Source: Paenibacillus tianjinensis
GTDB lineage: Bacteria; Bacillota; Bacilli; Paenibacillales; Paenibacillaceae
Reading direction: 5' to 3'
Length of the DNA stretch: 64,000 nucleotides
NCBI RefSeq assembly: GCF_017086365.1
Contig: NZ_CP070969.1
Location: 2,170,001-2,234,000 of the forward strand
Made by a program: the position numbers and the translations under genes. A model generated the notes under the pieces. That model did not search any database and was not told where the DNA came from. It was given only the letters and a program-made list of their open reading frames with translations. This document shows positions 34,205 to 44,046 of this stretch, piece by piece (position 1 is the stretch's first letter; the number at the start of each line of letters is the position of its first letter).

Positions 34205-34444
34205 ATGGCTAACGAAATACAAATTTGTGATCAATGCAATCACACCCGAATGAAAACCATCCTGCCCAAGCTGCGCAAAATGGCGCCGGACGCCGAGATC
34301 AAAGTCGGCTGTAAGTCCTACTGCGGACCTTGCGGCAAACGGGCCTTTATCTATATTAATGGACGTTATGTCAGTGCTCCAACTGAGGATGAAGTGCTGG
34401 CGAAGGCGGAAGCTTTTGTAAAGCGGCCGGTGGCCAAAGACTAA
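34205..34444 (+). CDS. YuzB-like DUF1450 protein
   Basis: 79 residues with cysteines arranged as CDQC near the N-terminus and CKSYCGPCGK in the centre. This is the DUF1450 (YuzB) family, which resembles a thioredoxin-like ferredoxin module; biochemical role unknown. It follows the HesB-like gene by 41 bases and has an AAGAAGGG site. A terminator closes the unit. Confidence 0.9.
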   Translation: MANEIQICDQCNHTRMKTILPKLRKMAPDAEIKVGCKSYCGPCGKRAFIYINGRYVSAPTEDEVLAKAEAFVKRPVAKD

Positions 34445-34496
34445 ATCAGATACCTGGCAGCAGTATTCGCCAGTGTACCATATTAACGGGTTTAGC

Positions 34497-34526
34497 AGCC
34501 TCCGCACTTGTGTGGAGGCTTTTTTG
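34497..34526 (+). terminator. Intrinsic terminator after yuzB-like gene
   Basis: 11-bp stem AGCCTCCGCAC / GTGTGGAGGCT with T6. Confidence 0.9.
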
Positions 34527-34620
34527 CATGCCGCCATCCAGCAGGTTTGGGTCTGGCAATAGGGACATGGTATAATGTGCATATTGTTTCACCGTATACA
34601 TAGGCAGGAGGGAAAATGAG

Positions 34621-35445
34621 ATGAAGCATCTAACAGACACGGCGATATTGAATAACGGTGTGCATATGCCCTGGTTTGGTCTTGGGACCTACAAAGCGGA
34701 AGGGGCTGAAGTGGCCAAGGCGGTAGCAACCGCACTCGAGCTGGGGTACCGCAGCATCGACACCGCAGCCGTGTACGGCAATGAAGAAGAGGTCGGCCAG
34801 TCGATAGCCGCAAGCGGTGTAGCGCGGGACAGCCTGTTCGTGACTACCAAAGTGTGGAATACCGATCAGGGATATGATACAACTCTGCGGGCCTTTGAAA
34901 CCAGCTGCAAAAAGCTCGGGCTGGATGTCATTGATCTGTATTTGATCCATTGGCCGGGCCAGACCCTATATAAGGACACCTGGCGTGCCCTGGAGCGTTT
35001 GTACGAGGAAGGCCGTGTGCGGGCGATCGGGGTCAGCAATTTCCAGATCCATCATCTGGAGGAATTGAAAAAGGAGAGCAGTATTGTTCCAGCAGTCAAT
35101 CAGGTGGAGCTGCATCCGCGGTTTATCCAGAAGGAGCTGCATGACTACTGTGCACAGCATCAGATCCAGATTGAAGCGTGGGCACCCCTGATGAAGGGAA
35201 GACTGCAGGATAACGAGCTGCTGCAGGGCATCGCCGGGAAACACGGCAAGACGGTATCCCAGGTTATTCTGCGCTGGGGGCTGCAGAACTCCATCGTCAT
35301 CATTCCCAAGTCGGTTACGGCTTCGCGGATCAAAGAAAACAGCGAGATTTTTGATTTTGAGCTGTCAGCGGATGAAGTTAGCGCGATTAGCGGGCTGGAT
35401 GCCGGAGAGCGGATCGGCACGAATCCGGATAACCTGCTGTTCTAG
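34621..35445 (+). CDS. Aldo/keto reductase
   Basis: 274 residues, (beta/alpha)8 NADPH-dependent reductase of the YtbE/YvgN (AKR5) group. The catalytic tetrad is visible: Asp and Tyr in SIDTAAVYGNEE, Lys in TTKVWN, His in YLIHWP. NADPH-binding IPKSVTASRI is near the C-terminus. It probably detoxifies methylglyoxal-like aldehydes, as relatives do; the natural substrate is not known. GGAGGG precedes ATG 34621. Confidence 0.94.
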   Translation: MKHLTDTAILNNGVHMPWFGLGTYKAEGAEVAKAVATALELGYRSIDTAAVYGNEEEVGQSIAASGVARDSLFVTTKVWNTDQGYDTTLRAFETSCKKLGLDVIDLYLIHWPGQTLYKDTWRALERLYEEGRVRAIGVSNFQIHHLEELKKESSIVPAVNQVELHPRFIQKELHDYCAQHQIQIEAWAPLMKGRLQDNELLQGIAGKHGKTVSQVILRWGLQNSIVIIPKSVTASRIKENSEIFDFELSADEVSAISGLDAGERIGTNPDNLLF

Positions 35446-35460
35446 AACGTATAGACACAT

Positions 35461-35510
35461 AAATAGCCTTAAGCTCCTTACAGCGCTGCTGTATGGGCTT
35501 AAGGCTATTT
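35461..35510. terminator. Bidirectional terminator between convergent genes
   Basis: AAATAGCCTTAAGC pairs with GCTTAAGGCTATTT; the stem extends inward through TTACAGC/GCTGTA. A and T runs serve both directions. Confidence 0.88.
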
Positions 35511-35519
35511 GCATGCTGC

Positions 35520-36659
35520 TTATTGCGGATTACGCGGCGGGAGCGGGCCCAGATACTGATAATATTGGCATTCAATCCGGCCGTTGTACAGCTTGCGGCG
35601 CTTGTCTGCTTTGCGGCCGTAGTATTGCTCGAATTCTTTGTAGGGGCTGATCGCAAAAAAGGACCAGGTCGGCAAATACAGCATCATCTCGCCGAATTGG
35701 CGGGTCAGCTTTTCCACTTCCTTGTCATTGCTGATCCGCTCACCATAAGGCGGGTTCGTGATGATGCAGCCGTAATCGCCTTCAGGGCGGGCTTTGGCAG
35801 CCGCGAGATGCTTGAAGGTGATTTCTCCGGCCAGCCCAGCGCTTTTGGCAGCTGCTTCGGCAATTTCAATTGCTGCCGGATCAATATCGGTACCGGTCAA
35901 TTGCAGCGGATAATCGTCGCGTACGGCATCGAAGGCCTCGTCACGGGCTTCTTCCCACAGACGCTTCGGAATCTCCGGCCAATGTTCAGACGGGAACGAA
36001 CGCCGCAGTCCGGGCGCGATGTTCCAGGCAATCATTGCCGCTTCGATCAGGATGGTGCCGGAACCGCAGCACGGATCGAACAATGGGCGGTGGCCGTTCC
36101 AGCGGCTAAGCTGGATGAGGGCGGCAGCCATGGTTTCCTTCAGCGGCGCTTCTGTCGCCTGGCGGCGGTAGCCGCGTTTGTGCAGTGCAGGACCGGTGGT
36201 ATCCAGAGTAATCAGGGCGATGTCGTTCAGCAGAATCACTTCAACCACGTAGCGCGGGCCGTTCTCCGGGAACCACTCGGTGCGGTATGACTGCTTCAGC
36301 TTCTCAACAATCGCTTTCTTGACAATCCCCTGGCAGGCAGGTACGCTGGTAAGCTGGGATTTGTGGGACCGTCCTTCTACCGGAAACTCCCCGTTTTCGG
36401 GAATCCAGTCTTCCCAGTTGATCGCTTTGACGCCTTCGAACAGCTCATCAAAGGTTTTGGCCGGGAATTGGCCCATTTTGACCAGGACCCGGTCAGAGGT
36501 ACGCAGCCATAAATTGCAGCGGCAGATATCGATATAATCCCCGCTGAATAGGACCCGTCCGTTCTCGGTTGTGGTCTCATAACCCAGTTCGTTTAGTTCA
36601 CGTGCTACTACAGCCTCCAGTCCCATAGGGGCGGTGGCGATCAATTGTAATTTACCCAA
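35520..36659 (-). CDS. THUMP-domain 23S rRNA methyltransferase (RlmL/YpsC-like)
   Basis: 379 residues: an N-terminal ferredoxin-like/THUMP RNA-binding part (about 1-155) and a C-terminal class I methyltransferase. The SAM-binding motif is DPCCGSGTILIEAAMIA and the catalytic motif is NPPYGER, typical of N2-guanine methyltransferases of the RlmL/YpsC group. Expected to methylate 23S rRNA. It starts at TTG 36659 with GGAG 10 bases upstream. Confidence 0.92.
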   Translation of the reverse strand: MGKLQLIATAPMGLEAVVARELNELGYETTTENGRVLFSGDYIDICRCNLWLRTSDRVLVKMGQFPAKTFDELFEGVKAINWEDWIPENGEFPVEGRSHKSQLTSVPACQGIVKKAIVEKLKQSYRTEWFPENGPRYVVEVILLNDIALITLDTTGPALHKRGYRRQATEAPLKETMAAALIQLSRWNGHRPLFDPCCGSGTILIEAAMIAWNIAPGLRRSFPSEHWPEIPKRLWEEARDEAFDAVRDDYPLQLTGTDIDPAAIEIAEAAAKSAGLAGEITFKHLAAAKARPEGDYGCIITNPPYGERISNDKEVEKLTRQFGEMMLYLPTWSFFAISPYKEFEQYYGRKADKRRKLYNGRIECQYYQYLGPLPPRNPQ

Positions 36660-36845
36660 ATGCGCTCAACTCCGTTTAGCTTGTAGATGGTTGCTCCTAG
36701 CCAGTACAATAAGAAAAGCAGAGAAGTAACAACGACACTGTGCATCGCCTTCATTCTGTGCATGCGCTTAGTAAAGCTTGGCCTAGCCGATCCTTCTAAG
36801 TATAGGTGAATGCGCGGGACTTCACAATATCAAAGGAGAATACAT

Positions 36846-37475
36846 ATGCCTAATCAGGAAGAATACAGTGAAATGCTCTATACAGAGGATGAATTATTGC
36901 TTGAGGTCAAACAGGCGATTGCAGATCACGGGATGCCTGAGGTCTCCATCGCTCCGGGGTACGGGCGGCTGCTCTCGATGCTGGTCCGTCTGTCCCGCTC
37001 CACCCGCATTCTGGAGATTGGTGCGCTTGGGGGATACAGCGGTATATGCTTATGCCGCGGATTGGCCTCCGGCGGACAGCTGACCTCTCTTGAGCTGAAG
37101 GAAGAATACGCCGGACTGGCACATAGCCACTTAGCCAAAGCAGGCTTCGGCGAAGCCGTTGAATACAAAATCGGCCCTGCGCTGGACAGCCTGAAGGGGC
37201 TCGAAGCGGAGGGCCGGACATTTGATTTCTTTTTCATTGATGCGGACAAAGAGAATTATCCGAATTATCTGGAGTATGCAATCCGTCTGGCATCACCGGG
37301 GGCCATTATCGCCGGGGATAATATTTTCCTGCGCGGCCGCACCCTGAATACAGATAAGAACGGACCCGCAGTACAGGCGATGCGCCGGTTCAACGAGATG
37401 ATCGCCAGCGATGAGCGGCTGACCAGCACGCTGCTGCCAGCGTACGATGGACTGGCTTTAGCCATGGTGAAGTAA
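36846..37475 (+). CDS. O-methyltransferase (catechol-type)
   Basis: 209 residues. LEIGALGGYSGICL (motif I) and FFIDADKENYPNYLEYAI are characteristic of the metal-dependent COMT/CCoAOMT-like family, with GDNIFLRGR after it. Bacterial members methylate catechols, or tRNA hydroxyuridine in the TrmR group; the sequence does not decide. AAAGGAG lies upstream of ATG 36846. Confidence 0.92.
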   Translation: MPNQEEYSEMLYTEDELLLEVKQAIADHGMPEVSIAPGYGRLLSMLVRLSRSTRILEIGALGGYSGICLCRGLASGGQLTSLELKEEYAGLAHSHLAKAGFGEAVEYKIGPALDSLKGLEAEGRTFDFFFIDADKENYPNYLEYAIRLASPGAIIAGDNIFLRGRTLNTDKNGPAVQAMRRFNEMIASDERLTSTLLPAYDGLALAMVK

Positions 37476-37492
37476 GCTGGAGTCCCCGGGTG

Positions 37493-38713
37493 TCAGCGGA
37501 ACCAATGATGCCGCGTCGGCTTGTACAGCTTGAGCCGTACCCAGACTGTATTGATTAGCAGGAATCCGCCGGAAATAATGAACAAGCCTTCAATCCCGAT
37601 ATAACCCGATAAGAATCCGCCGATAACTGCTCCAAGCATATTACCCAGGGCCAGCGTGCTGCTGTTGAAGCCGAAGGCCCTGCTCTCTTTGCCGTCTGGA
37701 GTATAGGAACGGATGAGTGCGTTCACGCTTGGCAGGAGCCCTCCCATAAACACTCCCATCAGGAAACGGATGATGATCAGCTGCCAGACGCTTGTTACAA
37801 AGGCTTGCGGAATAAGGAACAGCGACGCGCCGATCAGTGCATAAGTCAAGATACGATGGGCGCCGACCTTGTCGCTCAGCCTGCCGAGAAGCGGAGAAGC
37901 CAGCATGTTGGATATACCGGTAACTGCGCTGACCATCCCTGCCCAGAATGCAATATTTACGGCTGAGCCATGCAGCTTCTCCACATACAGCGGCAGCAGG
38001 GACATCGGGCTGATCATCGCAAACTGCAGCAGGAAGGTCACACCGAACAGTGCCGGCAGCTGCGGTACCTTGGCCAGTTCTTTAAATCCTTCGAGGACGG
38101 AGACCTGAGGCACTTTTGCGGCTTCGACCCGGTTGAATTTCTCTTTCACGAGGAATAAAGCGAGCAGCGAAGCGACGAACAGCAGTGCACCGACGACATA
38201 AAAAATCGGGCGGAAGCCGATCCAGTCAGCCAGCGCCCCGCCGATCAGCGGTCCCAGAATCGTTCCGGCCACCGACCCGGATTGCATCAGCCCCATGGCA
38301 AAGCCCATACGGGGTTTGGGTGTTGTACCGGATACCAGCGCGATGGAGGCCGGGTTGAAGCCGGAAATCGTCCCGTTTAACAGACGCAGCAGCAGGAGCT
38401 GCATCGGTGACTGCGCGAAGCCCATCAGTACCATGACGATGGCCATACCGAAGCTGGAGCGCAGAAGCATGATTTTGCGGCCGTATTTGTCGGCGAGCTT
38501 GCCCCACAGCGGCTGGAATAAGAACGAGGTCAAAAAGTTTGCGGCAAAAATAAGGCCTGCCCACATTCCGATAGCGTGATCACCGGTTACACCCAGATCC
38601 TTGGCGAGATAAAGAGACAGGAACGGGGTAATCATCGTCATGCCGGCATTTACCAGAAATTGGCCAAACCAAAGCACCATGAGGTTGACCTTCCAAGTCT
38701 CCCAATTCTTCAA
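37493..38713 (-). CDS. MFS multidrug efflux transporter
   Basis: 406 residues, 12 predicted membrane helices. Motif A between helices 2 and 3 is GKLADKYGRKIML; the mid-protein loop (around residue 195) separates two halves, and a second motif-A-like LGRLSDKVGAHR opens the second half. The drug:H+ antiporter family (DHA1; TetA/NorA/YfmO group) is likely. Starts at TTG 38713 after AAGGAAG. The divergent region carries a possible TTGACA promoter near 38764. Confidence 0.9.
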   Translation of the reverse strand: MKNWETWKVNLMVLWFGQFLVNAGMTMITPFLSLYLAKDLGVTGDHAIGMWAGLIFAANFLTSFLFQPLWGKLADKYGRKIMLLRSSFGMAIVMVLMGFAQSPMQLLLLRLLNGTISGFNPASIALVSGTTPKPRMGFAMGLMQSGSVAGTILGPLIGGALADWIGFRPIFYVVGALLFVASLLALFLVKEKFNRVEAAKVPQVSVLEGFKELAKVPQLPALFGVTFLLQFAMISPMSLLPLYVEKLHGSAVNIAFWAGMVSAVTGISNMLASPLLGRLSDKVGAHRILTYALIGASLFLIPQAFVTSVWQLIIIRFLMGVFMGGLLPSVNALIRSYTPDGKESRAFGFNSSTLALGNMLGAVIGGFLSGYIGIEGLFIISGGFLLINTVWVRLKLYKPTRHHWFR

Positions 38714-38939
38714 AGTGCTTTCACTTCCTTTCAGAGATTTCTATTCTGAAAAATTCACGAAAAATTGACATTCTATCAGTATATCATATATTTTTGGCTG
38801 TCCGGTGCAACACTTGTCATAGTAATGTCATTGGATTGTCATTCCGTTGACCTGAGAACGGTTGTTACCATCTTTTAAAAGGGGCATAATAAGTTATATG
38901 CGTCAGCAACTATCCTATCAAACTAATGGAGATCTTATC

Positions 38940-39998
38940 ATGACCTACAATGATACTTTTATCCGCGCCTGCAGACAGCAGGACACGGACCACGTTCCCG
39001 TATGGTACATGCGGCAAGCCGGCCGTTATGATCCCGAGTACCGTAAAATCAAGGAAAAATATTCGCTGCTGGAAATTTGCAGCCAGCCGGAACTTGCAGC
39101 GGAAGTGACCTTGATGCCTGTGCGCAAGCTGGGTGTGGATGCGGCTATCCTGTATTCCGACATTATGAACCCGGTGGCTTCCATCGGTGTGAAGTTTGAC
39201 ATCGTGAAGAATATTGGCCCGGTTATCGAGAATAGGGTTGCGACAGCTGCCGATGTGGATCGGCTGAAACCGATTGATGTAGAAGGCGACCTCAGCCATG
39301 TGCTGGAGACTATCGCCATACTGGACAAGGAGCTGGATGTACCGCTGATTACATTCGCCGGTGCCCCGTTTACGATTGCCAGTTATTTAATTGAAGGCAG
39401 GCCTTCAAAGAGTTATCACCGTACCAAAGAAATGATGTTCAGCCAGCCCCGCGTATGGGAGAAGCTGATGGATAAGCTGGGCGATATGGTAATTGCTTAT
39501 CTGCGTGCCCATGTGAAGAGCGGCGGCAAAGCCTTTCAGCTGTTCGACAGCTGGGTGGGTGCACTGGCACCGCGTGACTTCGAACGGTATGTGCTGCCTA
39601 CGATTTCCCGTATTTTTGCCGAATTGTCGGACCTTGATGTACCGAAGATTTATTTCCCGGGCGTAAGCTCCGGGGAACTGCTGCCAAGCCTTACCAAATT
39701 GCAGGCTGATGTCATTGGACTGGACTGGCGCGTGAGTCTTACTGAAGGCAGACGCAGAACCGGCGGAGGTTTTGCCATTCAGGGCAATCTCGATCCTTAT
39801 CTGCTGACAGCGCCAATGGATCTGCTCAAGGAACGGGCGAAGGATTTGATTGATGAGGGCATTCAGGAGCCTGGATATATATTTAATCTGGGTCACGGCT
39901 TATTTCCGGAAGCTTCGCTGGACACGCTAAGAGAGCTGACGGAGTACATCCATGCGTATTCAGAGCAGGCTCTGAAACAAGCAGCTGCACAGAAATAA
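38940..39998 (+). CDS. hemE: Uroporphyrinogen decarboxylase
   Basis: 352 residues. The active-site stretch VPVWYMRQAGRYDPEYRKIK at the N-terminus binds the substrate through its arginines, and the conserved Asp lies in AILYSDIM. It converts uroporphyrinogen III to coproporphyrinogen III. ATG 38940 is chosen for GGAG 8 bases upstream; open sequence reaches back to 38862. First gene of a haem operon with hemH (51 bases later) and hemY. Confidence 0.96.
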   Translation: MTYNDTFIRACRQQDTDHVPVWYMRQAGRYDPEYRKIKEKYSLLEICSQPELAAEVTLMPVRKLGVDAAILYSDIMNPVASIGVKFDIVKNIGPVIENRVATAADVDRLKPIDVEGDLSHVLETIAILDKELDVPLITFAGAPFTIASYLIEGRPSKSYHRTKEMMFSQPRVWEKLMDKLGDMVIAYLRAHVKSGGKAFQLFDSWVGALAPRDFERYVLPTISRIFAELSDLDVPKIYFPGVSSGELLPSLTKLQADVIGLDWRVSLTEGRRRTGGGFAIQGNLDPYLLTAPMDLLKERAKDLIDEGIQEPGYIFNLGHGLFPEASLDTLRELTEYIHAYSEQALKQAAAQK

Positions 39999-40049
39999 TA
40001 ATACCGCAAGGACTGGTATGAACATTATTCACAAAAGGAGATGGATTCC

Positions 40050-41000
40050 GTGACAGCTAAAATTGGTGTACTTGTGATGTCTTACGGCACGCCTGAAAGT
40101 CTGGAGGGTGTGGAAGCCTATTACACTCATATCCGGCGCGGCAACGCGCCTTCCCCGGAGCAGCTTAAAGAGCTGAAGGACCGCTACGAAGCGATTGTCG
40201 GCGGCGTGTTCCCGCTCCGGGAGAATACGGACCATCAGGTGGAGGCTCTTCAGGAGATGCTGAACCGCAGCGGCGGGGATGTGGAATATGTGTGCTACCA
40301 GGGACTCAAGCATGCCCGGCCTTTTATTGAAGACGGCGTTGAAGCTATGGTGCGGGATGGCATTACCCAGGCGGTCGGCATTGTACTTGCCCCCCATTAT
40401 TCTGTAATGAGTGTAGGCACATACATCAAACGGGCAAAAGAAAAAGCGGATGCCAGCGGAATCCGGATGGAATTCGTGGAGAGCTACCACCTGCATCCGG
40501 AACTGATAGACGTGCTCAGCAGACGGGTATCAGCAAAGCTGGATCAATTTGAAGAGACCGGCGCAGCCCGCGGAGATGTGCAGGTCTTATTCAGCGCGCA
40601 TAGCCTGCCTGAACGGATTCTTGCCATGGGCGATCCTTACCGGGACCAGCTGCTCGAAACCTCCAAGGCAATCGCTGACAGGGCAGGAGTCACCTCCTGG
40701 CAGTTCACCTGGCAGAGTGCAGGCAGAACGGCTGAACCTTGGCTGGGCCCGGACATTCTGGATACACTGCGTGAGCTGTCCACAAGCCAGGTGAAGTATG
40801 TGCTGTCTGCTCCAATCGGATTCGTGTCCGACCATCTGGAAGTGCTGTACGATCTTGATATCGAAGCCCAGGCGCTTGCTTCCGAGCTGGATCTGCGGCT
40901 GATGCGGATTGATTCGTTAAATAGTGATCCGGCGTATATGTCTGTGCTAAGCGATGTAGTCCGCACCAAGTCAAGTCAGCTGAAGGTGATTCAGCCATGA
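40050..41000 (+). CDS. hemH: Coproporphyrin (ferro)chelatase
   Basis: 316 residues, monomeric Firmicute-type chelatase that inserts iron into coproporphyrin III. The metal-site His and Glu are in FSAHSLPERIL and near SAPIGFVSDHLEVLYDLD. ATG 40041 abuts the GGAG sequence, so GTG 40050 at 9-base spacing is taken as start. The stop codon overlaps the start of hemY (ATGA), indicating coupled translation. Gene order hemE-hemH-hemY is as in Bacillus subtilis. Confidence 0.95.
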   Translation: MTAKIGVLVMSYGTPESLEGVEAYYTHIRRGNAPSPEQLKELKDRYEAIVGGVFPLRENTDHQVEALQEMLNRSGGDVEYVCYQGLKHARPFIEDGVEAMVRDGITQAVGIVLAPHYSVMSVGTYIKRAKEKADASGIRMEFVESYHLHPELIDVLSRRVSAKLDQFEETGAARGDVQVLFSAHSLPERILAMGDPYRDQLLETSKAIADRAGVTSWQFTWQSAGRTAEPWLGPDILDTLRELSTSQVKYVLSAPIGFVSDHLEVLYDLDIEAQALASELDLRLMRIDSLNSDPAYMSVLSDVVRTKSSQLKVIQP

Positions 41001-42454
41001 CCGGTATGCCCCGGAAGATCGTTATTATCGGCGGAGGCCTCAGCGGCCTCAGCGCCGCGTTTTATGTCCGTAAATTTTACCGGGAAGTCGGATACCGGCC
41101 TGATATTGTGCTGATCGAGAAGGAAACTGCGCTCGGCGGCAAAATTGAAACTTTGCACCGCGACGGCTTCGTCATTGAGAAGGGGCCGGATTCCTTTCTG
41201 GCCCGCAAAACAGTGATGAGTGATCTGGCCAAGGAGCTTAAGCTGGATCATGAGCTGGTAACAACCAATCCGAATGCCAAGAAGACGTACATACTGCAGC
41301 GGGGCAAGCTTCACCCGATGCCGGCCGGGCTGGTTCTCGGCATTCCTACCGAGCTGAAGCCGTTCCTCAAGAGCGGCCTGGTATCCTTCAGCGGTAAAAT
41401 GCGGGCGATGCTCGATTTCGTGATTCCGTCGCGCCGGAGCAGCGAAGATGAGTCCCTCGGAGAGCTGATCGAGCGTCGCCTGGGAACAGAGGTCCTGGAG
41501 AATATGACAGAACCGCTGCTCGCCGGCATTTATGCGGGCGATATGCGTAAGATCAGCCTTCAGGCCACCTTTCCGCAATTCGGTGAAGTTGAGCGCAAGT
41601 ACGGCAGCCTGATCCGCGGAATGACTACCGGCCGCAAGCCCGTCGAGACGCATACGGGTACCAAGAAAAGTGCCTTCCTGACCTTCCGTAATGGTCTGCA
41701 AAGCCTTGTGGAGGCCTTAATCCGTGAACTGCATGATGTGGAGCAGCGGACTGGAACGGCAGCAGCGGGGATTACGGTGCTGAACAATACTGCCACTGAT
41801 GCCCCGCGGTATGAGGTGAAGCTGGAGACTGGTGAAATTCTGCAGGCGGATGATATTTATGTCACTGTACAGGATTTTGCTGCAGCGGAGCTGTTCCGTC
41901 CGTATGTTGATGTATCTCCGCTGGAGAACGTTAATTATGTATCGGTTGCGAATGTAGTGCTGGCTTTTGCCAAGAAGGACATCGTCACCGAGTATGACGG
42001 CTCCGGTTTTCTAGTTCCACGTAAGGAAGGACGCAATATTACAGCTTGCACGTGGACCTCCACGAAATGGCTGCACACCAGCCCTGATGACAAAGTACTG
42101 CTGCGCTGCTACGTCGGGCGTTCCGGTGATGAGCAGAATGTGGAGCTGCCGGATCAGGCGCTGACGGAACTGGTGCTGAAGGATCTGCGGGAAATCATGG
42201 GCATTACAGCTAAACCTCTGTTTGCCGAAATTACCCGGCTTAAGCATTCGATGCCGCAATATCCTGTCGGGCATCCGGCCAGAATAGCCGGTTTCCGCCG
42301 TGAGCTGGGACAGAAGCTGCCTGGCGTTTATGCTTTTGGCGCAGGCTATGATGCTATTGGCTTGCCGGACTGCATTAAGCAGGCTAAGGAAGCAGCCGAA
42401 AGCGCTGCGGCCGGCTTGAAGAAACAGCCGGAAGCTGAAGCTGTATTCATTTAA
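40997..42454 (+). CDS. hemY: Coproporphyrinogen III oxidase, FAD-dependent (HemY/CgoX)
   Basis: 485 residues. N-terminal FAD-binding GGGLSGLSAAFYV motif and the RDGFVIEKGPDSFLARK stretch define the PPO/HemY family; C-terminal YAFGAGYDAIGLPDCI binds the FAD isoalloxazine. In Gram-positive bacteria it oxidises coproporphyrinogen III to coproporphyrin III with oxygen, feeding HemH. Its start is coupled to hemH. hemQ, the last step, is not in the window. Confidence 0.95.
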   Translation: MTGMPRKIVIIGGGLSGLSAAFYVRKFYREVGYRPDIVLIEKETALGGKIETLHRDGFVIEKGPDSFLARKTVMSDLAKELKLDHELVTTNPNAKKTYILQRGKLHPMPAGLVLGIPTELKPFLKSGLVSFSGKMRAMLDFVIPSRRSSEDESLGELIERRLGTEVLENMTEPLLAGIYAGDMRKISLQATFPQFGEVERKYGSLIRGMTTGRKPVETHTGTKKSAFLTFRNGLQSLVEALIRELHDVEQRTGTAAAGITVLNNTATDAPRYEVKLETGEILQADDIYVTVQDFAAAELFRPYVDVSPLENVNYVSVANVVLAFAKKDIVTEYDGSGFLVPRKEGRNITACTWTSTKWLHTSPDDKVLLRCYVGRSGDEQNVELPDQALTELVLKDLREIMGITAKPLFAEITRLKHSMPQYPVGHPARIAGFRRELGQKLPGVYAFGAGYDAIGLPDCIKQAKEAAESAAAGLKKQPEAEAVFI

Positions 42455-42462
42455 TAAAAGAG

Positions 42463-42499
42463 CGGTGAGCCGGGATGATCCCGCTTCACCGTTTTTTTT
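42463..42499 (+). terminator. Terminator of the hemEHY operon
   Basis: CGGTGA-GCCGGGAT and ATCCCGC-TTCACCG form a long interrupted stem followed by T8. Confidence 0.92.
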
Positions 42500-42607
42500 G
42501 CCGGATAGTGAAGTTAACAGCAGCAATACTCCCTGCGGTTTGGAGGGGGGAGCGTGAGTTATGCTATAATAGAAACACTTTTAATACAAAGGAGATTCTT
42601 AGTACCC

Positions 42608-43975
42608 ATGTATCCGCCGCGATCACGCAAAAGAGAGAAGAATAAGCGCAGCAGTAAACGCCGACGCAGAACGGTATGGTCATGGATTAATGTAAGCTTA
42701 TTATTAATGATTACTGCCATGTTAACCTATTATTTTATTGGAGACTCTAGCGGCGGGCTGGCCTCGCAGCCACAGTTAACGGAGACAACAGGTTCGCCAT
42801 CCCCATCCCCGGAGACGGTTAATGCTGCCCAGCCTTCCGCAACGGTGACACCTGAGCCGGAAGCTACTGCTACACCTGAACCGTCGCCTTCCGCTACTCC
42901 TACTCCGGAGGTTTCACCAACACCTTCTCCATCTGAGGAGGCTGCTGTAGCCTCTTCGCCTGAGAGCAGCGGTACAGGTGATAACAGTTCAGAGGACGTT
43001 TCCGGCTTGCCCGGGGATGTTTCAGGGGCAACCGTTAAGCTCAATTTTGCCGGGGATGTCATTTTCTCGGGTAAAGTAGCCGATCTGCTTCAGAAGAAGG
43101 GCTATGATTACTCCTACTCTGCGCTGGACGGCATGTTCCAGAAGGATGATCTGACCGTAGTAAATCTGGAGACCCCGATTACCACTGGTGGCGTAGGTGC
43201 AGAGAACAAGCAGTATGTGTTCAAGGGAGCCCCGGAAGCGCTGGATGCGCTCAAGTCAGCAGGTGTGGATGCGGTCAATCTGGCCAACAATCATACGCTG
43301 GACCAGGGAGAGCAGGGGCTGCTGGATACACTGAGCAACCTGAACACACGGGGGATTCCTTATGTAGGCGCAGGTAAGAACAGCCGAGAAGCATACACCG
43401 CCCAATATTTTGAACGGAACGGGATCAAGATCGCACTCCTCGGCTTTACCCGTGTCATTCCGCACAGTGATTGGATGGCGGGGGCAAGCAAGCCGGGGGT
43501 AGCCAGCGTCTATGACAGTATGGAAGCGCTGAAGACCATTGCAGCCGCCAAGAAAAAAGCGGATCTGGTTGTCGTAGTTGTCCATTGGGGCAAAGAGCGG
43601 GTGGAACAGTATGACGCTTCCCAGCAGACCCTGGGCCGCAGCTTCATTGATGCCGGAGCAGATCTTGTCATGGGCGGTCATCCGCATGTACTGCAGGGGA
43701 TCGAACCTTACAAAGGCAAGTGGATTGCCTACAGCACTGGGAATTTCATTTTTACACGCTCAACGACTGCAGCCACCTGGGAGACGGCTGTCTTTCAGGC
43801 GGAATGCGGCATTACAGGCCAGTGTTCGCTTACTCTGCATCCGATGGATGCGGAATTAGGCCAGCCGGTGCCAATGAATGATGCTGACGGACAGCTTTTG
43901 CTGAACAAGGTTCAGTCCCTATCCTCCGGTTTAGTCAAGATCGGCAGTGACGGCCGCGTTACCGAAAGCCGGTAG
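42608..43975 (+). CDS. CapA-family protein, membrane-anchored with Pro/Thr/Ser linker
   Basis: 455 residues: a very basic cytoplasmic head (KREKNKRSSKRRRR), one membrane helix (about residues 27-47), a 100-residue low-complexity linker rich in Pro, Ser, Thr and Glu (SPSPSPE, ATPTPEVSPTPSPSEE), then a CapA metallophosphatase-like domain (LNFAGDVIFSGKV; LANNHTLDQGEQGL; VVHWGKE; GGHPHVLQGIE; STGNFIF). CapA/PgsA homologues take part in poly-gamma-glutamate export; with no capBC genes here the role is open. ATG 42608 lies 13 bases after AAAGGAG, rather far. Confidence 0.9.
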   Translation: MYPPRSRKREKNKRSSKRRRRTVWSWINVSLLLMITAMLTYYFIGDSSGGLASQPQLTETTGSPSPSPETVNAAQPSATVTPEPEATATPEPSPSATPTPEVSPTPSPSEEAAVASSPESSGTGDNSSEDVSGLPGDVSGATVKLNFAGDVIFSGKVADLLQKKGYDYSYSALDGMFQKDDLTVVNLETPITTGGVGAENKQYVFKGAPEALDALKSAGVDAVNLANNHTLDQGEQGLLDTLSNLNTRGIPYVGAGKNSREAYTAQYFERNGIKIALLGFTRVIPHSDWMAGASKPGVASVYDSMEALKTIAAAKKKADLVVVVVHWGKERVEQYDASQQTLGRSFIDAGADLVMGGHPHVLQGIEPYKGKWIAYSTGNFIFTRSTTAATWETAVFQAECGITGQCSLTLHPMDAELGQPVPMNDADGQLLLNKVQSLSSGLVKIGSDGRVTESR

Positions 43976-44046
43976 ATAAGCCGGAGCAGGGCTTTATAAT
44001 TGTAAGCAGCCCGAGACGGATCATACTTCTGCTGGAGGTGGTTATG

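Noticed and set aside
35493..36290. 265-residue plus-strand frame
   Set aside because: It lies opposite the rRNA methyltransferase gene, has no recognisable domain, and its hydrophobic look mirrors the codon pattern of the minus-strand gene.
42554..42607. Longer N-terminus for the CapA-like protein
   Set aside because: The extra residues would be encoded over the AAAGGAG site and the start would lack its own; ATG 42608 is kept despite the wide spacing.
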